Notes: generated by a model not told the origin, from the sequence alone. A stretch of DNA of 15,821 nt from Bacteroidota bacterium (GCA_015490475.1 WFXT01000175.1:1-15821); one strand, 5' to 3'. Positions 1 through 8,317 are shown, counted from the stretch's first letter. Program-made: numbers and translations.

Positions 1-637
1 CATGGATGGCACTACTGGAACCGTATCCCTGATATTGTTTCTTATTGTTGTGGCATTATTACCAATAGGTTTGATTTACAAAGTTCTTTTTCTGCTGTTA
101 AGCGTGTCTATCCTTGGGTTTCTATTCCATAATTTTCCGCCTTCTCGCATATATATGGGGGACAAAGGCTCACTTCTCCTTGGCTTAATAGCGTCAATAG
201 TGCCAATACTTCTATGTAACACCCATTGTGGTTCCTTTCATTGGTTTGAGAAACTGTTTTTGTTTGTTGTCATAGTTGGTTTGCCCTTTATTGATATGAT
301 TCTGGTTGTAATACATAGAATATGCAGAAAGACACCTCCGTGGGTTGGTGGAACAGACCACCTTTCGCATGCCCTGTTTTCAGTGTTTAATTCAGAGAGA
401 AAAGTGATTCTAATTTTTGCACTTATTCAGACTTTGTTGACCACATCATTAGGTGTGGCAATATTGTCCCAAAGCAAATTACTGCTTATTGTTACTTTCT
501 TTATATGGGGTGCTACCTTTATGTTTCTATTCATAATACATTGGCGATATGTTCCAGAACCTTACAGATCCCTGTGCTATAAGCATACAGCCAATAGATT
601 ACCATCATTTGCCAGAAATATTCTTATTCAACATTAA
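1..637 (+). CDS. Undecaprenyl-phosphate GlcNAc-1-phosphate transferase-like protein (WecA/TagO/MraY superfamily), 5' truncated
   Basis: The gene enters from the left edge; the reading frame starts at base 2 and the N-terminal half lies outside the window. The visible 211 residues are a polytopic membrane protein. They begin with MDGTTG, which fits the N-x-x-D-G-x-x-G loop of glycosyltransferase family 4 prenyl-phosphate sugar-1-phosphate transferases. Next comes FPPSRIYMGDKGSLLLG (residues 46-62), which matches the family's FPPARIFMGDxGS catalytic loop. A further loop, GGTDHLSHAL (116-125), resembles the late His-rich loop. Such enzymes move GlcNAc-1-P or a similar sugar from a UDP-sugar onto undecaprenyl phosphate at the inner membrane, starting O-antigen, capsule or teichoic-type glycans. 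The sugar specificity cannot be read here. The gene is convergent with rnr, with only 6 bases between the two stop codons. MraY itself is less likely given the GGTDHLSH loop. Confidence 0.85.
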   Translation, partial: MDGTTGTVSLILFLIVVALLPIGLIYKVLFLLLSVSILGFLFHNFPPSRIYMGDKGSLLLGLIASIVPILLCNTHCGSFHWFEKLFLFVVIVGLPFIDMILVVIHRICRKTPPWVGGTDHLSHALFSVFNSERKVILIFALIQTLLTTSLGVAILSQSKLLLIVTFFIWGATFMFLFIIHWRYVPEPYRSLCYKHTANRLPSFARNILIQH

Positions 638-643
638 GTGCTT

Positions 644-2740
644 TTATTCTGCCAATTCAAGGGTTATGGTGCCCTCTTCGTCGTTAGCATCAACAACTCT
701 GACTCTTATTCTGTCGCCAACCTTAAAGACGAGGTCTCCTGCTTTAGCCTTAAAATTTTCAGGGTCTGCAATGTATGGCTCTGGCAGACTTTCCCTCGGT
801 ATTAAACCTTCAATGAATAGGTCAGACAGTTCCACGAAGATACCTCGCTTTATTACTGATATTATCAAACCGTCATAGATTTTCCCGACATTTTGTTTCA
901 TAAATTCTGCTTGCATAAACTTAAGAGAAAGTCGTTCTGCATCAAGGGATTGAATTTCTTGAAGGGTAGCGTGTTTACATAGTTGGGCTAATTTTTCGTA
1001 CGAATATGGTGGTTTTGCCTTGTTCATTGCCGACCATAAAATTCGGTGCACCAAAATGTCAGGATATCGCCTTATTGGGGAAGTAAAGTGTGTGTAATAC
1101 TTAAATTTTAAACCATAGTGTCCTATGTTTTTAGGCGAATATTCTGCTTTAGCCATTGTTCGGATAGCCATTTGTTCAATTATATATTGTTCTGGCTTGC
1201 CTTCCACTTGCTTGAGCAACTTCTGAAACTGCTTATGTAAGTTTTCTGGTTTGGTAATTCTGAATTTATAACCTAATGATTTAACAAAAGAGGCAAATTC
1301 CTTTAATTTGTCTTCAGGTGGCGAGTCATGGACACGAAAAACAAAAGGATAGGGTTGTTTCCTGTATCTGGTTTTTGCCATTTTTTGTGCCACCAGCCGA
1401 TTAGCCAGTAGCATAAACTCTTCAATCAGGAAGTGCGAATCTTTACGTTCATACATATAAACTCCTATTGGGACGCCTTCAATGTCCAGATGAAACTTCA
1501 ATTCTGGAGATTCAAGGTTCAGTGCTCCTCGCTTAAATCGTTCCTCTCTCCATATCTTAGCCAAACTGTTTAGCCAGTTTAATTCCTGAAAGAAAGGACC
1601 CTCACCCTTTTCAAGAATTTCCTGTGCTTCGTCATAAGTGAATCGTTTCCGTGACCTGATTATTGTTCGTGCAGGATACCATCGCAGAACATCGCCATTT
1701 GGAGTTATCGTGGCAATGACTGAGAAAGCCAGCCTGTCTTGATAGGGCACCAAAGAGCAAAGATGTGTGGATAATCTTTCGGGGAGCATAGGATTGACAG
1801 CGTCAACCAAATAGACGGAAGTGCCCCTGCGTCGGGCTTCTTTATCCAGTGCACTGCCCGGCTTAACATAGTAGGAGACATCTGCAATGTGTATGCCCAC
1901 TTCAAAATTGCCATCAGGAAGTTGCTGAATAGAAAGGGCATCGTCAAAGTCTCGGGCGTCAGCAGGGTCAATAGTAAAAACAGGAATATGCCTCAGGTCA
2001 ACCCGCTTTTCATATTCCTCTTGTGGAATTTCATCCGGAAATTGGTCTGCCTCTTCAAGGGCTTCTCGGGGAAATTCAGTGGGAAATCCAGTTTCTATGA
2101 GTATTATTTCGTTTCGTAATTTGTGAGGATTATCATGTCTCAAAATCTTGATAATCTTGCCTGTTGGATTGGCATCTCTTTTTTTCCAGCGAGTCAATTC
2201 AACGACGACCTTGTCCCCGGGTTTCACTTTATCGTCCACAAGAACGTTCTCAAACGGCACTATAAATGGTGGAATAGTCTTTTGTTGTGGATATACAAGA
2301 AAATAATTAGAGCGAAGGTCTGCAGTGCCTACAAAAACAGTTCTGTGGCGCTTTAATATTTCATGCACTTCACCGACAAGCCTACCCCTTGAATAACCAA
2401 CTATTTTGACACGGACTTCGTCACCGTCAAGCGCATTGTGAACATACTCAGGGGGAATATATATGTCTTCTTTGAATTGGTCAGTGATTAGAAATCCTGC
2501 TCCAGAAAGAGTTATGTCCATTATACCTTCCACAAACTGTCGTTGTGCCCTGAATTTTCCGGGTCTTACTTCTTCAATTTGTTGGGCACTTGCAAGGTCT
2601 TCCAGTATTAGCCTTATTAATGCTCTCTGTGATTCCTTAGTTATCTTTAGTGCTTTGGCAATCTGTTTATAGTTATATGCTTCTTTCGGATGTTCCTGTA
2701 AGAATCTTAGCACTCTTTCGCGAAGTCGTCTTTCTTTCAT
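644..2740 (-). CDS. rnr: Ribonuclease R (RNB-family 3'-5' exoribonuclease)
   Basis: RNase R degrades structured RNA processively from the 3' end in the cytoplasm and serves in mRNA turnover and RNA quality control. The 698 residues show the full order: an N-terminal winged-helix segment (about 1-65), cold-shock/OB domains (about 70-200), the RNB catalytic domain (about 245-575) and a C-terminal S1 domain (about 617-697). The metal-binding motif DPADARDFDDA (258-268) keeps the four aspartates expected at the active site (D258, D264, D266, D267), and HFTSPIRRYPD (551-561) is the family signature. The ATG at 2740 lies 24 bases after the stop of the fused ABC ATPase gene on the same strand, so it is probably co-transcribed from the promoter at 4576-4605. 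No Shine-Dalgarno is visible upstream, as is usual for Bacteroidota. It is intact and of normal length. Confidence 0.96.
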   Translation of the reverse strand: MKERRLRERVLRFLQEHPKEAYNYKQIAKALKITKESQRALIRLILEDLASAQQIEEVRPGKFRAQRQFVEGIMDITLSGAGFLITDQFKEDIYIPPEYVHNALDGDEVRVKIVGYSRGRLVGEVHEILKRHRTVFVGTADLRSNYFLVYPQQKTIPPFIVPFENVLVDDKVKPGDKVVVELTRWKKRDANPTGKIIKILRHDNPHKLRNEIILIETGFPTEFPREALEEADQFPDEIPQEEYEKRVDLRHIPVFTIDPADARDFDDALSIQQLPDGNFEVGIHIADVSYYVKPGSALDKEARRRGTSVYLVDAVNPMLPERLSTHLCSLVPYQDRLAFSVIATITPNGDVLRWYPARTIIRSRKRFTYDEAQEILEKGEGPFFQELNWLNSLAKIWREERFKRGALNLESPELKFHLDIEGVPIGVYMYERKDSHFLIEEFMLLANRLVAQKMAKTRYRKQPYPFVFRVHDSPPEDKLKEFASFVKSLGYKFRITKPENLHKQFQKLLKQVEGKPEQYIIEQMAIRTMAKAEYSPKNIGHYGLKFKYYTHFTSPIRRYPDILVHRILWSAMNKAKPPYSYEKLAQLCKHATLQEIQSLDAERLSLKFMQAEFMKQNVGKIYDGLIISVIKRGIFVELSDLFIEGLIPRESLPEPYIADPENFKAKAGDLVFKVGDRIRVRVVDANDEEGTITLELAE

Positions 2741-2764
2741 ATTACAATTAAAAGAAAATTTTTG

Positions 2765-4540
2765 TCATGAGCATATTTGTTCCAGTCGTTCCCCTTTTGG
2801 AATGGCAGAAATGAGGGTTCTGGTATATGGGTCCTTGGGATTATAGTAAATTTCATCTGCCGGTCCAATTTCTTTTAATTTGCCATGTTCCATAACCATT
2901 ATTCTGTCCGACATAAATTTAACCACTGAGAGGTCGTGAGAAATAAATATGTAGGTCAACCCAAGGTCTCGCTTAAGTTCGTTAAGCAAGTTGAGGATTT
3001 CTGCCTGTACGGATACATCCAGAGCAGAAACCGCTTCGTCACAAATAACAAATTCAGGTTGCACTGCTAAGGCACGCGCAATCACTATTCGTTGACGCTG
3101 TCCCCCAGAAAATTCGTGCGGATATCTGTAATAATGTTCTGGTTTTAGTTTAACCCTTTCTAATAATTCCATCGCTCGTTTCTTGCATTCTTCATCGTCC
3201 TTACATATTCCATGGACTTTCATCGGTTCCGTAATAGCATAGCCTACTGTCAACCGAGGATTTAGAGATGAATACGGATCTTGAAAAATTATTTGCATTC
3301 GCTTCCTGTAATCCCTAAGGGCTTTCTGGTCCATCCGTGCTATGTTCTCGCCAGCATAAAATATGTCGCCATCGTCAGGGTCAATAAGTCTCAAAATTGT
3401 CCTGCTTAAAGTTGTTTTGCCACTGCCAGACTCACCAACCAGACCAAGTGTTTCTCCGGGATAAACTTCAAAGGAAACGTCGTCAACGGCTTTGGTCCAT
3501 TCCTTTACCTTTCCAAAGAAATTCTTCTTTTTGGGGAACCATTTTTTGAGATTAACCACTCGTATGAGTGGTTCCTGTTTCATTAATTCTTCAAGTCTGC
3601 GTTTAGTCTCTTCTTCTGGTATAATTCTTTCTCTAATTGCTTCTTCAACTGTTAGTCCTGTGCTTTCTATTCTCCCATCTGGCGTTACGCGCATGAACAT
3701 GTCCAGAGTGGGCAACTCTCTGAGTCGGACATCCAGTGGCGGTCGGCATGCCAACAGTCCCCGTGTATAGGGATGTTGTGGATTGTGAAAAATAGTACAT
3801 ATATCATTGTCTTCCACTATATTGCCACGATACATAACAATGACTCTGTCTGAAATTTCTGCTATAACTCCAAGGTCGTGAGTTATGAATAATAAAGCCA
3901 TATTACGTTTCTGCTGTAGTTCCCTCAGCAGGTCAAGAATCTTCTTCTGGACAGTTACGTCCAGTGCCGTAGTGGGCTCGTCACATATAACCAATCTTGG
4001 ATTACATGCCAGAGCCATAGCAATCATAACACGTTGCTTCTGACCACCAGACAACTGATGGGGATAAGAATTAAAGATTCGCTCTGGTTCTCTCAAACCA
4101 ACCTGTTTGAAAAGTTCTAAAACACGCTTCTTTGCTTCCTGTCTGGATACTTTTTCATGAATAAGAATAGCCTCCATTACCTGATCGCCACACTTAAACA
4201 CAGGATTTAGACTTGTCATGGGCTCCTGAAAAATCATAGATATTTCCGCACCACGAATCTTTCGCAGGTCGGATAAGGATAGTTCCAATATGTTGACCTC
4301 TCCTAATTCTCGGGATTGGAAAATTATTTCTCCACGGGGAATAAATCCCGGTGGCGACGGAATAAGCCTCATAATTGACAGGGCAGTGACAGTCTTTCCA
4401 CTTCCCGATTCGCCCACTATACCCACACTTTCTCCTTCGTTGACAGAGAACGAAATGCCATTAACTGCAATAACTGTTTCATCTTCGGTATGGAAGTGTA
4501 TGTGTAAGTCTTTAACTACCAATAATGGCTTCTGGTCCAT
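2765..4540 (-). CDS. Fused dual-ATPase of an oligopeptide/dipeptide ABC importer (DppD-DppF type)
   Basis: Two complete nucleotide-binding domains sit in one 591-residue chain, as in YejF and GsiA. Domain 1 (about 1-290) has Walker A GESGSGKT (43-50), signature LSGGQ (163-167), Walker B with catalytic Glu VICDEP (184-189) and H-loop His221. Domain 2 (about 325-591) has Walker A GESGSGKTT (369-377), FSGGQ (477-481), VICDEA (498-503) and His535. Each half ends in the HPY-type segment of oligopeptide ATPases: NPQHPYTRGLL near 253 and NPKDPYTRTLI near 567. By family knowledge it powers peptide (or nickel/glutathione-like) uptake with two permeases and a binding protein. None of these is in the window, so the transporter is encoded in pieces and its substrate is unknown. 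Both ATP sites look catalytically intact. It has its own strong promoter match (4576-4605) and is followed after 24 bases by rnr. Confidence 0.93.
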   Translation of the reverse strand: MDQKPLLVVKDLHIHFHTEDETVIAVNGISFSVNEGESVGIVGESGSGKTVTALSIMRLIPSPPGFIPRGEIIFQSRELGEVNILELSLSDLRKIRGAEISMIFQEPMTSLNPVFKCGDQVMEAILIHEKVSRQEAKKRVLELFKQVGLREPERIFNSYPHQLSGGQKQRVMIAMALACNPRLVICDEPTTALDVTVQKKILDLLRELQQKRNMALLFITHDLGVIAEISDRVIVMYRGNIVEDNDICTIFHNPQHPYTRGLLACRPPLDVRLRELPTLDMFMRVTPDGRIESTGLTVEEAIRERIIPEEETKRRLEELMKQEPLIRVVNLKKWFPKKKNFFGKVKEWTKAVDDVSFEVYPGETLGLVGESGSGKTTLSRTILRLIDPDDGDIFYAGENIARMDQKALRDYRKRMQIIFQDPYSSLNPRLTVGYAITEPMKVHGICKDDEECKKRAMELLERVKLKPEHYYRYPHEFSGGQRQRIVIARALAVQPEFVICDEAVSALDVSVQAEILNLLNELKRDLGLTYIFISHDLSVVKFMSDRIMVMEHGKLKEIGPADEIYYNPKDPYTRTLISAIPKGERLEQICS

Positions 4541-4575
4541 TTACTTAAATTTTTCCTGTTCTTTAAGTTCAAAGG

Positions 4576-4605
4576 CAAATTTACTTCACATTTATTAAAT
4601 ATCAA
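4576..4605 (-). promoter_or_regulatory. Bacteroidota-type promoter for the dual-ATPase/rnr unit
   Basis: Reading the minus strand, TTG (4605-4603) is separated by 19 bases from TAAATTTG (4583-4576), which matches the Bacteroidota sigma-70 consensus TTTG-N~19-TAnnTTTG. It lies in the 69-base gap between the exonuclease stop and the ATPase start, with the -7 box 35 bases before the ATG. This is a sequence match only; the transcription start is inferred. Confidence 0.72.
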
Positions 4606-4609
4606 TTGT

Positions 4610-5563
4610 TCATTTGTGTAGCCAGAATAAACCGTTACCCAATCGTTCTATGTCGCATTCTGGAAAGTTTGCGCTCTTTTCTGCTATTGTTAGTGAAGGG
4701 CTGGAAATGATTTGTTGTGGGGAAAGCAGAGCCTCGCCACGTAGTTTCCTGAAGATTTGCGCCACAGTAATAACATCCCCCTGACAGTATATTAAAATTT
4801 GTTTTAAATCTTCTTTGGTGGCACCTTTGATCACTTCCTTGCCGTCAATTGTGTAATATATGCCGTAATAGTAGCGATAAACGTCTTGCCCTGACATAAC
4901 TTCCTTTGGGGAAGGTATTCCAAGGGCAGAAGCCAAAAGTTCAAGGCTTATATAGGAACGCTGGTCGCCAAACTTCCATAAGTCAAGTGTATCTATTAGA
5001 TGCATAATGTCCCAGTTTTTGAAGCCCAGTAATTGCAATGGGGCTGGCAGAGTAATATTGTTGATAAGCATCCTGCGAGCAATATATGGTATGTCAAATT
5101 CTCTTATATTATGCCCCATGAAATATAAGGCATCACGCACTAATGTTTTCCGACGAGGATTATTTTCCCACTTTTGCCATAAATCGCCAAAGGATTTGTA
5201 TTCAATGATTGCTTTAAATGCTTCTAAGAGAAGTTTTTCGTCATGTGAACCAATTGAAATAATTCTAAAGTCATATTCATTCCCTTCAGAGGCCTTAGTA
5301 AAAAATCCTAATGAAATAGTAACAATTTTTCCAAATTCTGGGTAAATAGCAGAACTTGCGTAGTTTTGAACAGGGTCAAAGTTTTTCCTGTGTCTGAATT
5401 TTTTATGCCACAAGTCTCTTGTTTTTTGGTCAAGTTTTTCATAGGGATACACTGCTGGAACTGTCTCTATGTCCAGAAATAATATGGATGACGGTGAGAT
5501 TTCTCTAATGAGTTGATACGGGCTTTCGTAAGGACCTTCTTCCCTTTGCATCTCGTTTGCCAT
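4610..5563 (-). CDS. DnaQ-fold 3'-5' exonuclease, PolB-like family (PF10108 type)
   Basis: This 317-residue protein has the three exonuclease motifs of the DEDD superfamily. Exo I is FLDIET (29-34, D31 and E33), Exo II is GHNIREFDIPYIARR (150-164, D157) and Exo III is YCQGDVITVAQIF (259-271, D263). The spacing and the DTLDLWKFGD segment (191-200) fit the predicted PolB-like 3'-5' exonucleases that are common as stand-alone genes in Bacteroidota. The expected activity is metal-dependent trimming of nucleic acid 3' ends; the physiological substrate is not known from sequence. It has about 25 unassigned residues before Exo I and about 40 after Exo III. Met5 is an alternative start. It is transcribed away from the metallophosphoesterase gene, from a probable promoter at 5591-5619, and appears to be a single-gene unit because the next gene has its own promoter. 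Confidence 0.88.
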   Translation of the reverse strand: MANEMQREEGPYESPYQLIREISPSSILFLDIETVPAVYPYEKLDQKTRDLWHKKFRHRKNFDPVQNYASSAIYPEFGKIVTISLGFFTKASEGNEYDFRIISIGSHDEKLLLEAFKAIIEYKSFGDLWQKWENNPRRKTLVRDALYFMGHNIREFDIPYIARRMLINNITLPAPLQLLGFKNWDIMHLIDTLDLWKFGDQRSYISLELLASALGIPSPKEVMSGQDVYRYYYGIYYTIDGKEVIKGATKEDLKQILIYCQGDVITVAQIFRKLRGEALLSPQQIISSPSLTIAEKSANFPECDIERLGNGLFWLHK

Positions 5564-5590
5564 AGTTCACGGAATTTTTACACTTAATAT

Positions 5591-5619
5591 TAAAGTTATG
5601 ATATAGAGACTAAAAACAA
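5591..5619 (-). promoter_or_regulatory. Probable promoter for the PolB-like exonuclease
   Basis: On the minus strand TTG (5619-5617), an 18-base spacer and TAACTTTA (5598-5591) match the Bacteroidota promoter at all but the last position of TAnnTTTG. It lies in the 59-base divergent gap, 27 bases before the ATG at 5563. No matching element was found on the plus strand for the divergent gene. Confidence 0.5.
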
Positions 5620-5622
5620 GCG

Positions 5623-6822
5623 ATGCACCGATTACTGTTCATGATTTTTAGCCTTTTCCTTTTTGTTCTGTCAGACATAATAGTATATTATAAACTGAAG
5701 AGTGAAATCGGTCGCAAAAGTGTTTTATACTTCTTTACTGCTTTGTCTTTGCTTGCTTATGTCCTGATTGCTCTTGTTTTCCTCATCGGGCGTAAGAACT
5801 TTACACATATCTGGTTCCCATATTATGTCCTGACTTACTTAATTCTAAAATATGTTCCACAACTCTTGCTAACTGTCTTTATTGTGATTGATTTTGGCGT
5901 TAACTTAATGTCTGCTAATGTTTTTCGGGCAACTGATTTTAATATTGGCAGGCGAAACTTTTTGTTGATCGCAGGCTCTATGCTGTCTGCAATCTCTGGT
6001 TTATACTTGCTTCATGGCATTCTACGGGGCAGGAATCTTCTGACTAAGAACGTGGTTAAGATGCCCACTGATATAGAGAATTTAAAAGGTTTTAGAATTG
6101 TATTTTTCTCTGATTTACATGCAGGAACTCTCTCAAAAGAACTGATCAATAAATTGGTAGATGAGATAAACAGACTCAATGCCGATGTGGTTTTATTTGG
6201 TGGTGATTGGGTTAACCATTTTGCCAGTGAACTTGAACCTTTTGTTCCTGACCTTGCCAGAATAAAATCAAAATATGGAAAGTTCTCATGTTGGGGTAAT
6301 CATGACTATGCAATGTATTACCCGTGGTATTCAGAACAGGAACGGTTGGGAAATTTTAAAAGGCTGAAAGAACTGTTGCAAGACAGTGGCTTTACAATTC
6401 TTGAAAATCAAGGCATTATAATTAATCACAACGGAGTTAAGGTGGGAATTGCAGGAACTGAATATTGGGGCAGGGCACTGAGAACAAAATATGGGCGACT
6501 GGCTCAAGCGTATGAAAAGATAAAAGATGCTGACTATAAAATCTTGCTTACTCACGACCCAGACCATTTCACTGAGCATATTGTTCACAGATTGGATAAG
6601 TATCCTCTGGATCTTGTCCTATCGGGACACACACATGGTTTTCAAATGGGAATTCAGTTCAAGGGTTATGCGTTCTCTCCTGCTCAATTCATGTATAAAC
6701 ATTGGAAGGGTTTATATGCGGTTAACAATACTTATCATTTTGTCACTGTTGGGGTTGGGTCAATAGGTTACTTAGGAAGGGCAGGCATTTATCCTGAAAT
6801 TGCGATAATAGAATTGACATAA
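5623..6822 (+). CDS. Membrane-anchored metallophosphoesterase
   Basis: The 399-residue protein has an N-terminal membrane part (hydrophobic segments near 4-23, 33-56, 65-97 and 112-131) and a C-terminal calcineurin-like phosphoesterase domain (about 150-399). All metal-site motifs are visible: SDLHAG (163-168), GGDWVN (193-198), GNHDY (225-229), THDPDH (310-315) and GHTHGFQ (335-341). This layout matches the YkuE/LpxG-like group of membrane-tethered phosphodiesterases, some of which act on UDP-2,3-diacylglucosamine or other lipid-linked phosphates. The substrate here is not determined. A run of basic residues (GRRNF, 109-113) before the last helix would favour an inner-membrane anchor, but the side of the catalytic domain is inferred only. 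The gene is divergent from the exonuclease and its stop abuts a strong hairpin. Confidence 0.9.
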   Translation: MHRLLFMIFSLFLFVLSDIIVYYKLKSEIGRKSVLYFFTALSLLAYVLIALVFLIGRKNFTHIWFPYYVLTYLILKYVPQLLLTVFIVIDFGVNLMSANVFRATDFNIGRRNFLLIAGSMLSAISGLYLLHGILRGRNLLTKNVVKMPTDIENLKGFRIVFFSDLHAGTLSKELINKLVDEINRLNADVVLFGGDWVNHFASELEPFVPDLARIKSKYGKFSCWGNHDYAMYYPWYSEQERLGNFKRLKELLQDSGFTILENQGIIINHNGVKVGIAGTEYWGRALRTKYGRLAQAYEKIKDADYKILLTHDPDHFTEHIVHRLDKYPLDLVLSGHTHGFQMGIQFKGYAFSPAQFMYKHWKGLYAVNNTYHFVTVGVGSIGYLGRAGIYPEIAIIELT

Positions 6823-6858
6823 AAAAATAAGGGGGAAGGACTCTTTCACCTTCCCCCT
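6820..6858 (-). terminator. Intrinsic terminator of the YceI-like gene
   Basis: A 10-bp perfect stem is formed by 6830-6839 (AGGGGGAAGG) and 6849-6858 (CCTTCCCCCT) with a 9-base loop. Read on the minus strand, the stem is followed directly by TTATTTTTTTA, a proper U-tract, so it terminates transcripts of the minus-strand gene ending at 6957. On the plus strand the following bases are C-rich, so it would be at most a weak terminator or 3' stabilising hairpin for the metallophosphoesterase mRNA. The T-tract overlaps the stop codon of that gene. Confidence 0.8.
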
Positions 6859-6867
6859 CCCTCCCCG

Positions 6868-6952
6868 TGTGTTAACCTGAAATTTTCTTTAACGGCGATT
6901 TTTACTTTTGTGTGCGGGGAAATGTATCTATCGGGTGTTTAGGTTAATCACA
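6868..6952. repeat. Imperfect inverted repeat in the 3' region of the YceI-like gene
   Basis: TTAACCT at 6872-6878 is repeated inverted as AGGTTAA at 6941-6947. The flanks are partly matched (GTG and AA on each side), giving about 14 imperfect positions. It sits between the YceI-like stop codon and the terminator hairpin. It could fold in the 3' UTR or be chance in AT-rich sequence. Nothing else was recognised in this 134-base gap. Confidence 0.3.
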
Positions 6953-6956
6953 ATTT

Positions 6957-7601
6957 TTAAGCATTACAGTTCTTTCTTAGCACTGCTGTTATCGTTAGGT
7001 CAACTTCTTCCCACAGTTTACTTACACCGTCTGAGCCTTTGTGCAGGTCATAGCAAGCCTCATTAAGCGACTTAACAGATTCTTGTGCTTCCCAGTCTGC
7101 AAGGTTGATAGTTGTTGTTAGAACAAGAGTATCATTGGCGTATTGCGTTGTAAAGGGCACTTTCTTGCTGATGCCGTTCATTTCAATGTCAATGAAAACA
7201 GTGTCCTGAGATGCCTCAAGAATTTTTCCTTTAATAACGTCTGGAACTTGCATTACTCCGAAGAAAAATCGCTTTATGCGTCCATCTCTGCCAGTGTCTC
7301 CACTGTTAACGCTGGTTGTGTAAATTGTTGCCTCAATCCCTTGAAGCAATTGCTCAAGGCTTTCACTTTCCGTAGTAGGGAAATTAAAAGCAATGCTATC
7401 AAAAGTTCCACCAACACCTATCTTCTCTGTCGTTTTGAAGGCTGTCCATTTAACGTGGACGGATTGTGTTTCCAATTGGAAATAACATGATGTTTGCTGT
7501 TGAGTGTCTTTGGTCGCAGTTGGTTCTTCTCCTTCTTGCGAAGGGGTGCAATTCCACGAAAGGACAGTGATGCTCAGGGTTAGCACTAACCACTTCTTCA
7601 T
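6957..7601 (-). CDS. YceI-like domain lipoprotein
   Basis: This 214-residue exported protein starts with a short lipoprotein-like signal (MKKWLVLTLSITVLSWNC). Cys18 is the likely lipidated residue, though the W-N before it is not a textbook lipobox. An acidic, Ser/Thr/Gln-rich linker (19-37) follows. The rest matches the YceI lipocalin-like pattern: VHVKWTAFKTTEKIGVGGTF near 48-67, IKGKI near 123, and the closing INLADWEAQESVKSLNEAC with alternating beta strands. YceI proteins are small periplasmic or surface beta-barrels that bind isoprenoid-type lipids; no ligand can be inferred here. The gene stands alone, with its own promoter (7619-7647) and intrinsic terminator (6820-6858). The family call rests on pattern, not on an alignment. 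Confidence 0.75.
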   Translation of the reverse strand: MKKWLVLTLSITVLSWNCTPSQEGEEPTATKDTQQQTSCYFQLETQSVHVKWTAFKTTEKIGVGGTFDSIAFNFPTTESESLEQLLQGIEATIYTTSVNSGDTGRDGRIKRFFFGVMQVPDVIKGKILEASQDTVFIDIEMNGISKKVPFTTQYANDTLVLTTTINLADWEAQESVKSLNEACYDLHKGSDGVSKLWEEVDLTITAVLRKNCNA

Positions 7602-7618
7602 TGTTACTTTCTTTTTTG

Positions 7619-7647
7619 CAAAAATATGCTAAAATGATTTAATTCAA
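7619..7647 (-). promoter_or_regulatory. Bacteroidota-type promoter for the YceI-like gene
   Basis: On the minus strand TTG (7647-7645), an 18-base spacer and TATTTTTG (7626-7619) match the consensus fully. The -7 box ends 17 bases before the ATG at 7601, so the 5' leader is very short. It lies entirely within the 60-base gap after the DUF4159 gene, which separates the two genes transcriptionally. Confidence 0.72.
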
Positions 7648-7661
7648 GGTTCAACGAATGT

Positions 7662-8309
7662 TTAGTTCGTGAAGACATAGTGAACAATGTTGGCACCCAT
7701 CTTCAATGCTTGTTCCCTAAGATGTGGTGGGTCATTGTGAACCATTGGGTCTTCCCATCCGTCACCAATGTCTGATTCATAAACATAGAGAACCATAAGC
7801 CTATTGCCATCAAAGATTCCCAGTGCTTCGGGCGGTTTGCCAGAATGTTTATGTATTTTAGGCAATCCATTGGGGAATTTAAAGGGCTCATTGAAAATAG
7901 GATGAGTAATGGGAACAGGTATTAATTCCCTGTCGGGGAATAACTTTTTTAGTTCGGGTCTGATATATTGGTCCATTCCATAACTGTCATTTATGAGCAA
8001 GAAGCCCCCTCCAAGAAGATATTTTCTCAGATTGGCAATGTCTGATTCAGTAAAGAAAACTCTTCCATGACCAGTCATGTATAGCATTGGGTAGTAAAAG
8101 ATTTCGGGGCTTGACGGCTCTACAATATCTTCCTGTGGATATATGTTGGTATTGATATTCTCGTTGCAGAATTTAATTAGGTTAGGCAGGGCAGTGGGAC
8201 TCACATACCAATCTCCACCACCGCCATATTTAAGTCTGGCAATGCGAACAGGCGCTTCCTGCATAGATAAAATCAAAACAGTCAACAAGGGAATAATTAA
8301 GCGAATCAT
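7662..8309 (-). CDS. Exported DUF4159-family protein
   Basis: I start this gene at the ATG at 8309 (215 residues) rather than the longer in-frame ATG at 8357. A full promoter match (-7 box at 8328-8335) lies inside the longer version, and the short version begins with a clean signal peptide (MIRLIIPLLTVLILSMQ). The mature part opens with RIARLKYGGGGDWYVSP, the usual N-terminus of DUF4159 proteins. It continues with FFTESDIANLRKYLLGGGFLLINDS (about 104-128), typical of their glutamine-amidotransferase-like flavodoxin fold, where a metal or ligand may be held near MTGHG (97-101) and the conserved D127. No biochemical role is established for the family. In many Bacteroidota it is found near MoxR/Bat-type genes, but no such neighbours are present here. 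It is divergent from yidD. Confidence 0.85.
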   Translation of the reverse strand: MIRLIIPLLTVLILSMQEAPVRIARLKYGGGGDWYVSPTALPNLIKFCNENINTNIYPQEDIVEPSSPEIFYYPMLYMTGHGRVFFTESDIANLRKYLLGGGFLLINDSYGMDQYIRPELKKLFPDRELIPVPITHPIFNEPFKFPNGLPKIHKHSGKPPEALGIFDGNRLMVLYVYESDIGDGWEDPMVHNDPPHLREQALKMGANIVHYVFTN

Positions 8310-8317
8310 TTGCGTTA

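Noticed and set aside
2765..4540. Two adjacent ATPase genes or an assembly fusion
   Set aside because: The single frame is continuous, both domains and the linker are intact, and natural fusions of this kind (YejF, GsiA) are known.
6830..6858. Hairpin as a plus-strand intrinsic terminator of the metallophosphoesterase gene
   Set aside because: The plus-strand sequence after the stem is C-rich with no T-tract; the T-tract exists only on the minus strand.
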